A DNA stretch of 64,000 nucleotides, taken from Candidatus Leptovillus gracilis (GTDB lineage Bacteria > Chloroflexota > Anaerolineae > Promineifilales > Promineifilaceae). The position numbers and the translations under genes were made by a program. Below are positions 1 through 8,072 of the stretch, in pieces (positions within the stretch are counted from its first letter, which is position 1; each line of letters opens with the position of its first letter). Where the stretch lies: contig JADJXA010000003.1 in NCBI GenBank assembly GCA_016716065.1, positions 248,001 through 312,000 on the forward strand, in the 5' to 3' direction. Below the pieces are notes generated by a model. That model saw nothing but the letters and a program-made list of their open reading frames with translations, was not told where the DNA came from and did not search any database.

Positions 1-1253
1 AACGCGACGCTGGCGGCCAAAGCCAGGGTGGTGCGGGAGGTGGTGAGTAGGTGAATATTCTCACCCGCTTCCAGCAGGTCTACAATCAGGTCGGAGGCGA
101 TAGTCAAAAACTGCTCGATGTTGTCTAAAATGAGCAGCAGCTTTTTCGCGGCCAACTGCCCCAACAACTGCGACCAGAGATCGCTTTCCCCATGGAAATA
201 GAGTCCCATTGCCCGCCCCACCAACGCGGCCACCCTGTCTCCGACTTTTTCCGGGGTGTCGTTTTCTATTTCCTCAAGGGAGACGAACCAGATGCCGTCC
301 TGGAAAAGCGGTGGGGGGGCGGCAGCCAACTGCCGTCCGGCGGCCAGGGCCAGGCTGGTTTTGCCCATGCCGCCGACGCCGGTGATGGAGACGAGTGGGT
401 ATTCAGGGTTTAAGAGAACCTGGGTGAGCTGTTCGATTTCTTTTTTACGGCCGTACAGCGGCGTCAGGGCGCGAGGCAGATTATGCAGCGGCGCAGGGGT
501 GATGTCGGGCGGCGAAAGGGAACCGGCTTGAATGGTTTGGTAGAGGGCAATGGTGGATGGGGCTGGCGTGATGCCCAGTTCTGTCTGGAGAAGATGGCGG
601 CATTTTTCGTAGACGTTTAATGCCTCTGAGATACGGCCGTCATAAGCCAACAAACGCATGAGCTGCTGCTGGGCCGTCTCGTCCAGCGGATCCCAACTGA
701 CCCACTGCTGGGCGGTGATGACCCCGTCAGCAAACGCGCCCTGTTCTTCCTGCCAGCGGGCTAATTGGCGATAGCCGCGCATGGCGGTTTGGCGTAAGCG
801 CTCTTGTTCAACCACAAGCCAATCATCGAAGCGCGGCGCATCTGGAACAGAGAATCCGGCCATAAATTCGCCGCTGTACAATTTCAGGCCTTGGGAGAGC
901 AGGTTGACGGCCGTTATCGTCCGTTCCTTGCCCATTCCAGCCAGCATCGTCTGAAAGCGCACGGTATCCAGTTGCTCATGAACGGCGCGAGTTACGGCCA
1001 CAGTTTTGGGGGTGACGATGAGATGCTCCCCCACCTGTTGGCGCAGTCTGGCTAATACGGTGCGCAAATTAGAGAGCGACTGCCTGGTAGAACGCGCCTC
1101 CCACAGCAAATCAGCCAATGCTTCACGGTTATGTGCTTGCCCGGTGTGCGCCAGATAGGCCAACAAAGCTATCTCTTTTTGGCTGCGAATTTGGATGACA
1201 GGCGTACCGTACAACCGGACTCTGATTTCACCCAATAAAAATATCTCCAACAT
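1..1253 (-). CDS. SARP/BTAD-STAND transcriptional regulator (3' end outside window)
   Basis: The protein reads leftward from ATG at 1253 and runs off the window with 417 codons visible. An N-terminal winged-helix segment (about residues 1-85, starting MLEIFLLGEIRVRL) is followed by a bacterial transcriptional activation domain (about 95-230). A STAND/NB-ARC ATPase follows, with Walker A GVGGMGKT at 292-299 and Walker B LLLILDN near 370. This is the AfsR/SARP architecture: a DNA-binding head switched by an ATPase, usually with C-terminal TPRs that would lie beyond base 1. Its target is unknown. A decayed relative of the C-terminal part lies at 54735-55925. Domain assignment is confident. Confidence 0.9.
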   Translation of the reverse strand, partial: MLEIFLLGEIRVRLYGTPVIQIRSQKEIALLAYLAHTGQAHNREALADLLWEARSTRQSLSNLRTVLARLRQQVGEHLIVTPKTVAVTRAVHEQLDTVRFQTMLAGMGKERTITAVNLLSQGLKLYSGEFMAGFSVPDAPRFDDWLVVEQERLRQTAMRGYRQLARWQEEQGAFADGVITAQQWVSWDPLDETAQQQLMRLLAYDGRISEALNVYEKCRHLLQTELGITPAPSTIALYQTIQAGSLSPPDITPAPLHNLPRALTPLYGRKKEIEQLTQVLLNPEYPLVSITGVGGMGKTSLALAAGRQLAAAPPPLFQDGIWFVSLEEIENDTPEKVGDRVAALVGRAMGLYFHGESDLWSQLLGQLAAKKLLLILDNIEQFLTIASDLIVDLLEAGENIHLLTTSRTTLALAASVA

Positions 1254-1410
1254 AATCGCTCCAAAAGCTATGAAGACTCCCCAATTGAAATAAAGTATAC
1301 GCCATATCCAGTCTGGTAGCGTGTTTTTATTTCTTGGAAGCGTTTGGGAAGCGCCTGGTGCGTATATTGGTAACAGTCCTGAAATAAGCAGCGCTTTTGG
1401 AAAAACCAAT

Positions 1411-1659
1411 ATGGTGAAACAAGCAAAACGAGTCTATCAATCTTTTTTGGTGCGCTGTTGGCTAATGCCGCCGACGACAGCAGCTGAGCCGGAAACGTGG
1501 CGGTTTGAGCTGCGCGAGGTAGCGGCCGAACCCCGGAAGCACGGATTCAGCGATCTTGAGCAGTTGAAAGCGTTTATGGCAGTGAAGTTAACGGCCGTTG
1601 CTGCCAGCAGTCAGCAAGACAGTGACGAAGAGGAAAACCGGAAAGGAGAGATGCCATGA
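1411..1659 (+). CDS. Small conserved-type hypothetical protein (82 aa)
   Basis: I chose the ATG at 1411 because the predicted protein becomes ordinary there, starting MVKQAKRVYQSFLVRCW. An upstream in-frame ATG at 1321 would add a less protein-like leader. The layout, an aromatic YQSFLVRCW stretch, a WRFELREV segment and a HGFSDLEQLKAFM segment, resembles short proteins I associate with Chloroflexota regulators, but I cannot name a family. The C-terminus is acidic and low-complexity. It is divergent from the SARP regulator and may share its control region. Function unknown. Confidence 0.55.
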   Translation: MVKQAKRVYQSFLVRCWLMPPTTAAEPETWRFELREVAAEPRKHGFSDLEQLKAFMAVKLTAVAASSQQDSDEEENRKGEMP

Positions 1660-1672
1660 AAACATAACGTCT

Positions 1673-1803
1673 GATTATGTCAACAATTACCAATCACAAG
1701 ATAGGCGCCTCATAACGAGGCACCCAATAATTTTATCCGTAAGCGTTCCGCCCGGGAATTTAAATTCAGGTCGGTAACCAAATAAGAATAGAGAGGTTTT
1801 GTC
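1673..1803 (+). promoter_or_regulatory. Leader of the small zinc-ribbon-like gene, with a hairpin
   Basis: The gap before the 78-aa gene contains GCCTC-ATAAC-GAGGC near 1706-1722 followed by an A/T-rich stretch, which could be a weak terminator for the preceding gene. A purine-rich AGAGAGG lies about 8 bases before the ATG at 1804 and serves as ribosome binding site. Confidence 0.35.
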
Positions 1804-2040
1804 ATGTCACAAATTGCACAGTTAGGTTCAGGCAGCATTTGGATTTGCAAGGACTGCAACATCTGGTGGGGCAGTCAGGTCGGCAATCGCCCATCCACTA
1901 CTTTCCTGAAGAAGCTCAATGATGCAGGCTTGTTACCTGCCTGGGATGCTTATCGGGGCTGGAAACTGGTGATCGAGCAGGAAGCGATTTGTCTGGAATG
2001 CGGTAATTCGATCACTGCGCCCGCCTTGCAGTCAAATTAA
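1804..2040 (+). CDS. Small zinc-ribbon-like hypothetical protein (78 aa)
   Basis: The protein has two CxxC pairs, CKDC at about residues 15-18 and CLEC near 64-67, a spacing that suggests one structural zinc site. Between them is a basic, tryptophan-containing middle (FLKKLNDAGLLPAW). A good ribosome binding site (AGAGAGG) precedes the ATG. No enzymatic motif is visible. It could be a small nucleic-acid or protein-binding zinc ribbon; I do not recognise a named family. It converges on the leftward catabolic operon that ends at 2099. Confidence 0.55.
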   Translation: MSQIAQLGSGSIWICKDCNIWWGSQVGNRPSTTFLKKLNDAGLLPAWDAYRGWKLVIEQEAICLECGNSITAPALQSN

Positions 2041-2098
2041 GGATCGCGGCTTTTTCCATACGGGACAACTCCTACAGTCTTGCTGATAAAAGCTGAAG

Positions 2099-3292
2099 TT
2101 ATAAACGGTTGTGTTTTTCTGTTGCAGAACGATCTACTTCCGGCTTGAAATCTACCTGCCGCTTTTTCAACGCCGACTCTACAATCGCATCGCACACCAA
2201 TGCAGCCCGGTAACCATCATCAAAAGTCGCGCCTACTGGAGCGACCGGTTTATTATTGACGATACAGTCCAAAAAATGGGTCAGTTCATGGATGAAGGTA
2301 TGCTCCCAACCGATGATGTGGCCGGGCGGCCACCAATGTTGCAGCCAGGGATGGACACCTTCTGTCACCATGACGTTGCGAAAACCTTGCGTCGTCTGGG
2401 GTTCATCATCAACCCAGTACACGTCTAATTCGTTGAGCCGTTCCAGGTTAAAGCGCAGGCTGCCTTTTTCGCCGTTGATTTCCAGCACTTCGTAATTCTT
2501 ACGGCCGGCGGCCAGCCGCGTCCCTTCCAGGGAACCAATCGCCCCATTTTCAAATTCTACGGTGGCGACAAAGGCATCGTCTACGTCTACTTTGCCCATG
2601 CCACGGCTGTCGGGCAACGGCCGTTCCTCAATAAACGTCCGCGTCAACCCGCTCACGCTTTTCATCTCGCCCACCAGATAGCGCCCCAGGTCCACAATAT
2701 GGGCGGCCAGGTCGCCAATCGCCCCGGTACCGGCGCGGCTCTTGTCCATGCGCCACAGGCGCGGCGTGTTGTAATGGGGCAAAATCCACTCTTGCAAATA
2801 CATTGCCCGGAAATGGTAAATACGGCCCAAAGCCCCGCTGTCAATCAGCAGTTTAGCCTGCCGGATGGCAGGCACAAAGCGGTAGTTGAAGGCCACGCCA
2901 TGTTTCACGCCTGCTTTGGTCACAGCGTCGAGCATCGCTTTGGCTTCTTCCGCCGTTCTTGCCAATGGCTTCTCGCAAAACACATGCTTCCCCGCTTCAG
3001 CCGCGGCAATGCACGGCTCGGCATGGGTGTCATTTGGCCCGCCGTTGTCAAATAATTGGATGCGATCATCGGCCAGCATGTCGCGCCAGTCGGTATAAGT
3101 CGTTTCGTAGCCATAACGTCGAGCCATCGCCTTCAGCGCCATTTCGTCGCGTCCGCAAACAGCTACGAGCCTGGGGATGGCTGGCGGCGGATCAATCGCA
3201 AACGGGATGCTGCGCAGCGCATTGCTATGCGCCCGCCCCATAAATGCATAACCCAACATACCCACGCCAATCTCGGGGATCTCTGCACTCAT
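2099..3292 (-). CDS. Gfo/Idh/MocA family sugar oxidoreductase
   Basis: A 397-residue NAD(P)-dependent dehydrogenase, a usual length for the family. The N-terminal Rossmann motif reads GVGMLGYAFMGRAHSNAL (about residues 9-26), and the family EKP signature appears as FCEKPLARTAEEA near residue 108. The C-terminal alpha/beta domain carries a long GTRLAAGRKNYE strand. Members oxidise or reduce a hydroxyl on a sugar, polyol or glycoside. AAGGAG lies upstream of the ATG at 3292. It is the last gene of the leftward operon, after a cupin and a sugar isomerase, a trio often used for keto-sugar interconversion. It resembles the protein at 16395-17561 more than the other two family members here. Confidence 0.9.
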   Translation of the reverse strand: MSAEIPEIGVGMLGYAFMGRAHSNALRSIPFAIDPPPAIPRLVAVCGRDEMALKAMARRYGYETTYTDWRDMLADDRIQLFDNGGPNDTHAEPCIAAAEAGKHVFCEKPLARTAEEAKAMLDAVTKAGVKHGVAFNYRFVPAIRQAKLLIDSGALGRIYHFRAMYLQEWILPHYNTPRLWRMDKSRAGTGAIGDLAAHIVDLGRYLVGEMKSVSGLTRTFIEERPLPDSRGMGKVDVDDAFVATVEFENGAIGSLEGTRLAAGRKNYEVLEINGEKGSLRFNLERLNELDVYWVDDEPQTTQGFRNVMVTEGVHPWLQHWWPPGHIIGWEHTFIHELTHFLDCIVNNKPVAPVGATFDDGYRAALVCDAIVESALKKRQVDFKPEVDRSATEKHNRL

Positions 3293-3308
3293 CTGAGCCT
3301 CTCCTTAA

Positions 3309-3348
3309 GCGAGAGCGGGCAGGAAGAAAAACGCTCCCTCCCGCTCTA
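3309..3348 (-). repeat. Hairpin between cupin and Gfo/Idh genes
   Basis: AGAGCGGG and CCCGCTCT form an inverted repeat around an A-rich loop, in the 53-base gap between the two genes. There is no T-run, so it is more likely an mRNA-stability or processing hairpin than a terminator. Confidence 0.4.
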
Positions 3349-3699
3349 ACTCCAAATCGTGTCTTCTGTCGTGGCGTTGGTCTTGAAAACCAACAATCGG
3401 AAGAGTTCGCCGCCGTTGTTGTGCAGGTGGTGGACATCGCCCGGTTCCATCAGCAGCATATCGCCTGGTTTCAGGTAATGATTTGTGCCGTTGACGGTGA
3501 GCTGACAACGGCCGTTTAACACCACATAAAACTCCCGCGAACTCTGGTGGACATGGTCGGGAATAATTTCCCCCGGCTCCATCTCCACCACCTGCGCAAA
3601 CGCCCCAGGAGCGGCAAGTACGGCCGTATCCGCCACCACCTGCTTGCGATAGCCACGGCCGTTAACCCACCCCGCCTCATCAACAAAAATACGCCGCAT
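3346..3699 (-). CDS. Small single-domain cupin
   Basis: A 117-residue cupin. Motif 1 is visible as PDHVHQSSREFYVVLNG (His, His, Glu metal ligands) and motif 2 as PGDVHHLHN near residue 85. Small cupins of this type bind a metal and isomerise sugars or act as sensors. Its ATG overlaps the stop of the upstream isomerase gene in a TGATG arrangement, so the two are translationally coupled and probably act on the same substrate. The reaction cannot be deduced from sequence alone. Confidence 0.8.
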   Translation of the reverse strand: MRRIFVDEAGWVNGRGYRKQVVADTAVLAAPGAFAQVVEMEPGEIIPDHVHQSSREFYVVLNGRCQLTVNGTNHYLKPGDMLLMEPGDVHHLHNNGGELFRLLVFKTNATTEDTIWS

Positions 3700-4661
3700 C
3701 AGGCCCAGAACATCTCCCCCGGCTGCTCGAAGATGTTCACTTGCTGCAACATCGCCACCCCCTTTGCCAATCCTTCATCGGTAGACATCAGCGCGTCTTC
3801 ATGCTCAATAGAGATGACGTAATCGTAGCCTACCAGCCGCAGGGCGCTCACGATGTCCTTCCACACCTGCGCTCCATGTCCATAACCAATGCTGCGGAAA
3901 GTCCAGGCGCGGTTGAGAATCTGGTCATACGGTTTGTTGTCGTTGCAACCATTGACAGACACATTCAGATGGTCCACGTAACAATCCTTGCCGTGAACGT
4001 GATAAATCGCCGCGCCCAACTTGCGTATCGCCGCCACGGCGTCAACGCCATTCCAGAAGAGATGGCTGGGATCGAAATTGCAGCCCAACACCGGCCCCAC
4101 CGCCTCGCGCAGGCGCAGCATTGTCTCCACGTTGTAGACCAACATGCCGGGGTGCATTTCAAAAGCGAATTTCACACCCTGGTCGGCAATATATTGGCCC
4201 GCTTCTTGCCAATATGGAATGGCGACCTGGTTCCACTGGTAATCCAACATCGCCAGAAATTCGGGCGGCCAGGGGCACGTCACCCAATTCGGCATACTGT
4301 CGCCCGGCACCCCGGCCGGTAGTCCGGAGAATCCATTAACCACAGATACGCCTAACAACGCCGCCAGCCGCGCCGCCTTGCGAATGACAGTGTCAGCTTC
4401 AGCGGCGACAGCCGGATCGGGATGAAGGGGGTTGTTGTGGACGCTGAGGGCGCTCAAAATCAGGCCCCGTGAATGAATGGCCGCCAGATATTCTTCACGC
4501 CTGGCCTCACTCGCCAAAAGCTCATCCACTGGACAATGCTGGCTGCCGGGATACCCACCCGCGCCGATTTCCACGGCCGTTACCCCCGCTGCCACCGCCT
4601 TATCCAACGCCTCGGCAAAAGGCAAATTCTGAAACAACGCTGTAAATACGCCAATCCGCAT
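3699..4661 (-). CDS. Xylose-isomerase-like TIM-barrel sugar isomerase/epimerase
   Basis: A 320-residue AP-endonuclease-2-type TIM barrel. Metal-ligand strands are visible: EIGAGGYPG near residue 32, FEMHPGM near 166, NFDPSHLFW near 194, HVHGKDCY near 221 and SIEHEDAL near 283. The family covers hexose or pentose isomerases, epimerases and keto-glycoside lyases. AGGAGG lies just upstream of the ATG. It is the first of five such proteins in the island and is coupled to the cupin downstream. Confidence 0.88.
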   Translation of the reverse strand: MRIGVFTALFQNLPFAEALDKAVAAGVTAVEIGAGGYPGSQHCPVDELLASEARREEYLAAIHSRGLILSALSVHNNPLHPDPAVAAEADTVIRKAARLAALLGVSVVNGFSGLPAGVPGDSMPNWVTCPWPPEFLAMLDYQWNQVAIPYWQEAGQYIADQGVKFAFEMHPGMLVYNVETMLRLREAVGPVLGCNFDPSHLFWNGVDAVAAIRKLGAAIYHVHGKDCYVDHLNVSVNGCNDNKPYDQILNRAWTFRSIGYGHGAQVWKDIVSALRLVGYDYVISIEHEDALMSTDEGLAKGVAMLQQVNIFEQPGEMFWA

Positions 4662-4671
4662 GGGAAACCTC

Positions 4672-4746
4672 CTGAATTGTGAATTGTGAACTTTGAATGG
4701 TGAATGGTGAATTGGGAAAGGGTCTTTCGTACTTCACAATTCGCCA
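4672..4746. repeat. Intergenic periodic repeat (GTGAATT-type)
   Basis: Between the E2 gene and the isomerase gene is a run of near-identical 7-8 base words (TTGTGAA, TTGTGAA, TTTGAATG, GTGAATG, GTGAATT), followed by a partial reverse complement (TTCACAATTC). It resembles five other intergenic low-complexity stretches in this window. No coding potential. Confidence 0.6.
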
Positions 4747-4752
4747 TTTCTT

Positions 4753-5943
4753 CTACCAGAGCAGCCGGTCGGGCTGTTCCAGAGCGGCAACCACGTCTTG
4801 CAAAAAGCGCGCCGCCACCGCGCCATCAATGATACGGTGATCCACCGCTAACGTCATCTTCATGATGGGACGAATGGCAATTTCATCGCCTCCTGTTGTT
4901 TCCACTACCACCGGCTGCTTGATTGTCCGGCCCACGGCCAGAATCGCACTCTGCGGCGGGTTGATCACGGCCGTAAACTGCTCCACCCCCCACATGCCCA
5001 AATTGCTGATGGTAAACGTGCCGCCCTGCACGTCGGCGGGCTGCAAACGGCCGTTCCGCGCCCGCGCCGTCACATCCTGCACCTGCGCCGCAATCGCTGT
5101 CAGCCCCAACTGCGCCGCATTGTGGACCACCGGCACAATCAGGCCGTCATCCAACGCTACCGCCACGCCGATATGGACCTGCTCATGGGTTTGGATGCCT
5201 TCCGCCTGCCAGGAACTATTCAGCAGCGGATGCCGCCCCAGCGCCCAGGCGCACACTTTCACCAACACGGCCGTCACCGACACCTTCACCCCATCCCTTG
5301 GCGCATTCAGACGGTGGCGCAAATCGGCAACGGCCGTCATGTCTGCTGTCACCGTAAAGGTAATGTGCGGGATGGTCTGGTAGCTCCGTGTCAGCCGCTC
5401 AGCAATCGTCCGCCGCATCGCGCTAACCGCCGCCACCGGACTAACGACTACCCGACTAAATACATCCCCCGCCTGAACCCGACCGCGCGGACCGCTGCCA
5501 TTAACGGCCGTCAGGTCCACCCCCTGCGTTTGCGCCAACCGCCGCGCCGCCGGCGTCGCCCGCACCTTGCCCAGGTACGCCTCCACATCCTGCCGTTTTA
5601 CTTTACCGGCGCTCGCCGGAATGTCGTTGACATCAACGCCGGCCGCCGCGGCTACGCGCCGCGCTACCGGCGTCGCTTTCACTGGTTCCGGCGACCACGC
5701 TTCACTGGGCAAAAGGATATGGGCGATAACGGCCGTGACCGGCACAACGTCCCCTTCTTTTACCGATACCCCGCGCAGTACGCCGCTCTCCGGCGCTTCC
5801 ACTTCCATCGTCACCTTGTCGGTCTCCACCTCCAGCAGCGGATCCCCTTTTTCCACAATATCCCCTTCGGCGACCAGCCAGGTCATTACCCGGCCTTCTT
5901 CCTGGGTCATACTAAATTTAGGCATAATGACGGGCACAGGCAT
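4753..5943 (-). CDS. Dihydrolipoyl acyltransferase (E2) of a 2-oxo-acid/acetoin dehydrogenase complex
   Basis: A 396-residue E2. The lipoyl domain occupies residues 1-80, with the lipoylated lysine at K43 in ETDKVTMEVEA. Two peripheral-subunit-binding-like segments follow, a divergent one (about 89-123) and a canonical one ending in GSGPRGRV (about 129-162). The catalytic acyltransferase domain ends with the active-site DHRIIDG near 368-374. It moves the acyl group made by the E1 subunits to CoA. It lies 2 bases after the E1beta gene. No E3 dihydrolipoamide dehydrogenase is present in the window, so the complex must borrow one encoded elsewhere. Confidence 0.93.
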   Translation of the reverse strand: MPVPVIMPKFSMTQEEGRVMTWLVAEGDIVEKGDPLLEVETDKVTMEVEAPESGVLRGVSVKEGDVVPVTAVIAHILLPSEAWSPEPVKATPVARRVAAAAGVDVNDIPASAGKVKRQDVEAYLGKVRATPAARRLAQTQGVDLTAVNGSGPRGRVQAGDVFSRVVVSPVAAVSAMRRTIAERLTRSYQTIPHITFTVTADMTAVADLRHRLNAPRDGVKVSVTAVLVKVCAWALGRHPLLNSSWQAEGIQTHEQVHIGVAVALDDGLIVPVVHNAAQLGLTAIAAQVQDVTARARNGRLQPADVQGGTFTISNLGMWGVEQFTAVINPPQSAILAVGRTIKQPVVVETTGGDEIAIRPIMKMTLAVDHRIIDGAVAARFLQDVVAALEQPDRLLW

Positions 5944-5945
5944 GG

Positions 5946-6992
5946 CTAATACTCCCCGCGTACCAGCGCCCGCGCTTCGCGCACAATATCGGCCACCTGC
6001 GGCACGGCCGTGCGTTCCAGCTCCCGGTTATAGGGGATCGGCACATCCAACCCGGCCAGACGGCGCACCGGCGCGTCCAGGTAATCAAACGCTTCCCCGG
6101 CCACAATCTCCGCCACCACCTCCGCGCCGAAACCGGCCGTTTTGGGCGCTTCGTGTACCACCAGCGCCCGCCCCGTCTTGCACACCGAGCGCGTCACGGT
6201 TTCTGAGTCATACGGCTTCAACGTACGCGGATCAATCACTTCCAATTCGATGCCCTCCTGTGCCAGTAAATCGGCCGCTTCCAGGGCGCGCGGAACCATG
6301 ATGGAAGTCGCCACAACAGTCAGGTCGCCCCCTTCCCGTTTTACCTCGCTCTGGCTCAGAGGCACAGTGTAATACCCCTCCGGCACCTGGCCTTTGGTAC
6401 GATACAACAATTTGTGTTCCACAAAAATCACCGGATTGTTGTCTTCGATAGCCGCCAGCAGCAATCCCTTAGCGTCGTAGGGAGTGGCGGGCATCACCAC
6501 TTTCAGGCCGGGCACATGGACAAACCAGGCCTCCAGACTTTCCGAATGTTGCGCCGCCGCGCCCGTGCCGGACCCGGCCGGGGTACGCAGCACCAGCGGT
6601 ACGCTCGCCTTGCCGCCAAACATAAAGCGCAGCTTGGCCCCTTGCAGCACCAACTGCTCCATCGAGAGGGTGATGAAGTCCATAAACTGAATTTCAGCCA
6701 CCGGCCGCATTCCGGTCATCGCCGCGCCAATGGCTGCCCCGGCAATGACCGCCTCAGAAATGGGCGTATCGCGCACACGCTCGGCGCCAAACTCCTCGAT
6801 CAGGCCATCCGTCACGCCAAACGCGCCGCCATAGACGCCGATGTCCTCGCCGAGCATAAAGACACGCTCATCGCGGCGCAGCGCCAGTTGCAGCGCCTCA
6901 CGGATGGCCTGGGCGTAGGTCAATTCACGATTGGCCTTATCCACGTCATTGGCCTGTACCCCCGCCACTTCTGCTTGCGTCAAATCAGGCAT
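5946..6992 (-). CDS. 2-oxo-acid/acetoin dehydrogenase E1 subunit beta
   Basis: I start it at ATG 6992 (MPDLTQAEVAG), which overlaps the end of E1alpha by 8 bases. A longer reading from 7061 would run deep into E1alpha. The 348-residue protein has the E1beta hallmarks GEDIGVYGGAFGVT near residue 49, RVRDTPISE, and FGGKASVPLVLRTPAG, plus the C-terminal transketolase-like domain (TVVATSIMVPRALEAA). With E1alpha it binds thiamine diphosphate and decarboxylates a 2-oxo acid or cleaves an acyloin. Confidence 0.93.
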   Translation of the reverse strand: MPDLTQAEVAGVQANDVDKANRELTYAQAIREALQLALRRDERVFMLGEDIGVYGGAFGVTDGLIEEFGAERVRDTPISEAVIAGAAIGAAMTGMRPVAEIQFMDFITLSMEQLVLQGAKLRFMFGGKASVPLVLRTPAGSGTGAAAQHSESLEAWFVHVPGLKVVMPATPYDAKGLLLAAIEDNNPVIFVEHKLLYRTKGQVPEGYYTVPLSQSEVKREGGDLTVVATSIMVPRALEAADLLAQEGIELEVIDPRTLKPYDSETVTRSVCKTGRALVVHEAPKTAGFGAEVVAEIVAGEAFDYLDAPVRRLAGLDVPIPYNRELERTAVPQVADIVREARALVRGEY

Positions 6993-7989
6993 ACACGCCC
7001 TCCAAAATGGTCGCCGGGTCCGGGTCGGCCTGGGCTTCGGCAAAGGTGACGCTTTCGTCAATGGTTTGGCGCGCTGCCATGCCTAAATCGGTCAGTTGTT
7101 CGGCCGTAAAAAGAGCAGCAGCCACCAACAAATTTTCCAGGCGGATGATAGGATCACGCGCCTGCCATTCTTTCACTTCGTCGCGGGTGCGGTAACGCTG
7201 CCGGTCGCTTTTGGAATGGCCGCGCCAGCGGTAGGTGACGGCTTCGATCAAACTGGGGCCACCACCAGAACGGGCGCGAAGAACGGCCGTTTTCACCGCC
7301 CCATACACCGCCAACAGATCATTGCCATCCACCGTCATGCCCGGCATGTTGTAGGCCGCCGCCCGCTGCGCGATCTGGCTGATGGGAAACGCGGCCGTCA
7401 CCGGCATCGACATGGCGTACTGGTTATTCTCGCAGATGTAAACCACCGGCAGCTCCCAGATGGCCGCCAGATTGAGCGATTCATGGAACGCCCCTTCGTT
7501 GGCCGCGCCATCGCCAAAAAAAGCGAGGCAGACGCGGTCTAGTTGTTGCATTTTTATGCTCAACCCCACACCGGTAGACAACGGCAGCCCTCCGGCTACA
7601 ATGCCGTTCGCGCCCAGATTGCCGCCGGCGACATCGGCGATGTGCATCGAGCCGCCCCGCCCGCGGCAGTAGCCCACTTCCTTGCCGAAAAATTCAGCCA
7701 TCATCAACTGCGGCTCGGCCCCTTTGGCAATGCAATGGCCGTGTCCGCGATGGGTACTCAAAATGTAATCGTCCGGGCGCAGCGCCAGACACGCCCCCAC
7801 CGCCGACGCCTCCTGCCCTATGGAAAGGTGCATTGTGCCGTGGATTTTGCCCAGGGCGTACAGCGCTTCCGCCTTTTCCTCGAAGGCGCGAATCAGGTGC
7901 ATCTGGCGCAGCGCCGCAAAAAGCTGCTCCGGCGTCAGGCCGCTGGCGACAATTTGCTCGCTTTCGTCTGTAACTGTTTGGTATGACAT
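6985..7989 (-). CDS. 2-oxo-acid/acetoin dehydrogenase E1 subunit alpha
   Basis: A 334-residue thiamine-diphosphate subunit. The TPP motif begins GDGAANEGAF at 159 and ends with NN at 188-189. The region YRWRGHSKSDRQRYRT near the C-terminus resembles AcoA (acetoin dehydrogenase) more than long pyruvate dehydrogenases. That resemblance is from memory, not an alignment. Acetoin-type enzymes cleave CH3-CO-CH(OH)-R to acetyl-CoA and an aldehyde, so 1-deoxyketoses would be plausible substrates here. An inverted repeat sits directly upstream of its start and the ribosome binding site is weak. Confidence 0.92.
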   Translation of the reverse strand: MSYQTVTDESEQIVASGLTPEQLFAALRQMHLIRAFEEKAEALYALGKIHGTMHLSIGQEASAVGACLALRPDDYILSTHRGHGHCIAKGAEPQLMMAEFFGKEVGYCRGRGGSMHIADVAGGNLGANGIVAGGLPLSTGVGLSIKMQQLDRVCLAFFGDGAANEGAFHESLNLAAIWELPVVYICENNQYAMSMPVTAAFPISQIAQRAAAYNMPGMTVDGNDLLAVYGAVKTAVLRARSGGGPSLIEAVTYRWRGHSKSDRQRYRTRDEVKEWQARDPIIRLENLLVAAALFTAEQLTDLGMAARQTIDESVTFAEAQADPDPATILEGVYA

Positions 7990-8006
7990 GGTTTCTCGGA
8001 AGAATT

Positions 8007-8072
8007 CACCACAGAGGCACGGAGGGCACGGAGAGTAAGAAAAAACTCTGTGTTCTCCGCGCCTCCGTGGCG
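8007..8072. repeat. Intergenic imperfect inverted repeat (CAGAGGCACGGAG type)
   Basis: The left arm (CACCACAGAGGCACGGAG and on) and right arm (ending CGCGCCTCCGTGGCG) are imperfect reverse complements about 28 bases long around an A-rich loop. The element fills the gap between E1alpha and the DRL-like gene. Related half-elements appear near 24470-24500. I have seen this word family in many environmental genomes but do not know a formal name. Confidence 0.65.
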
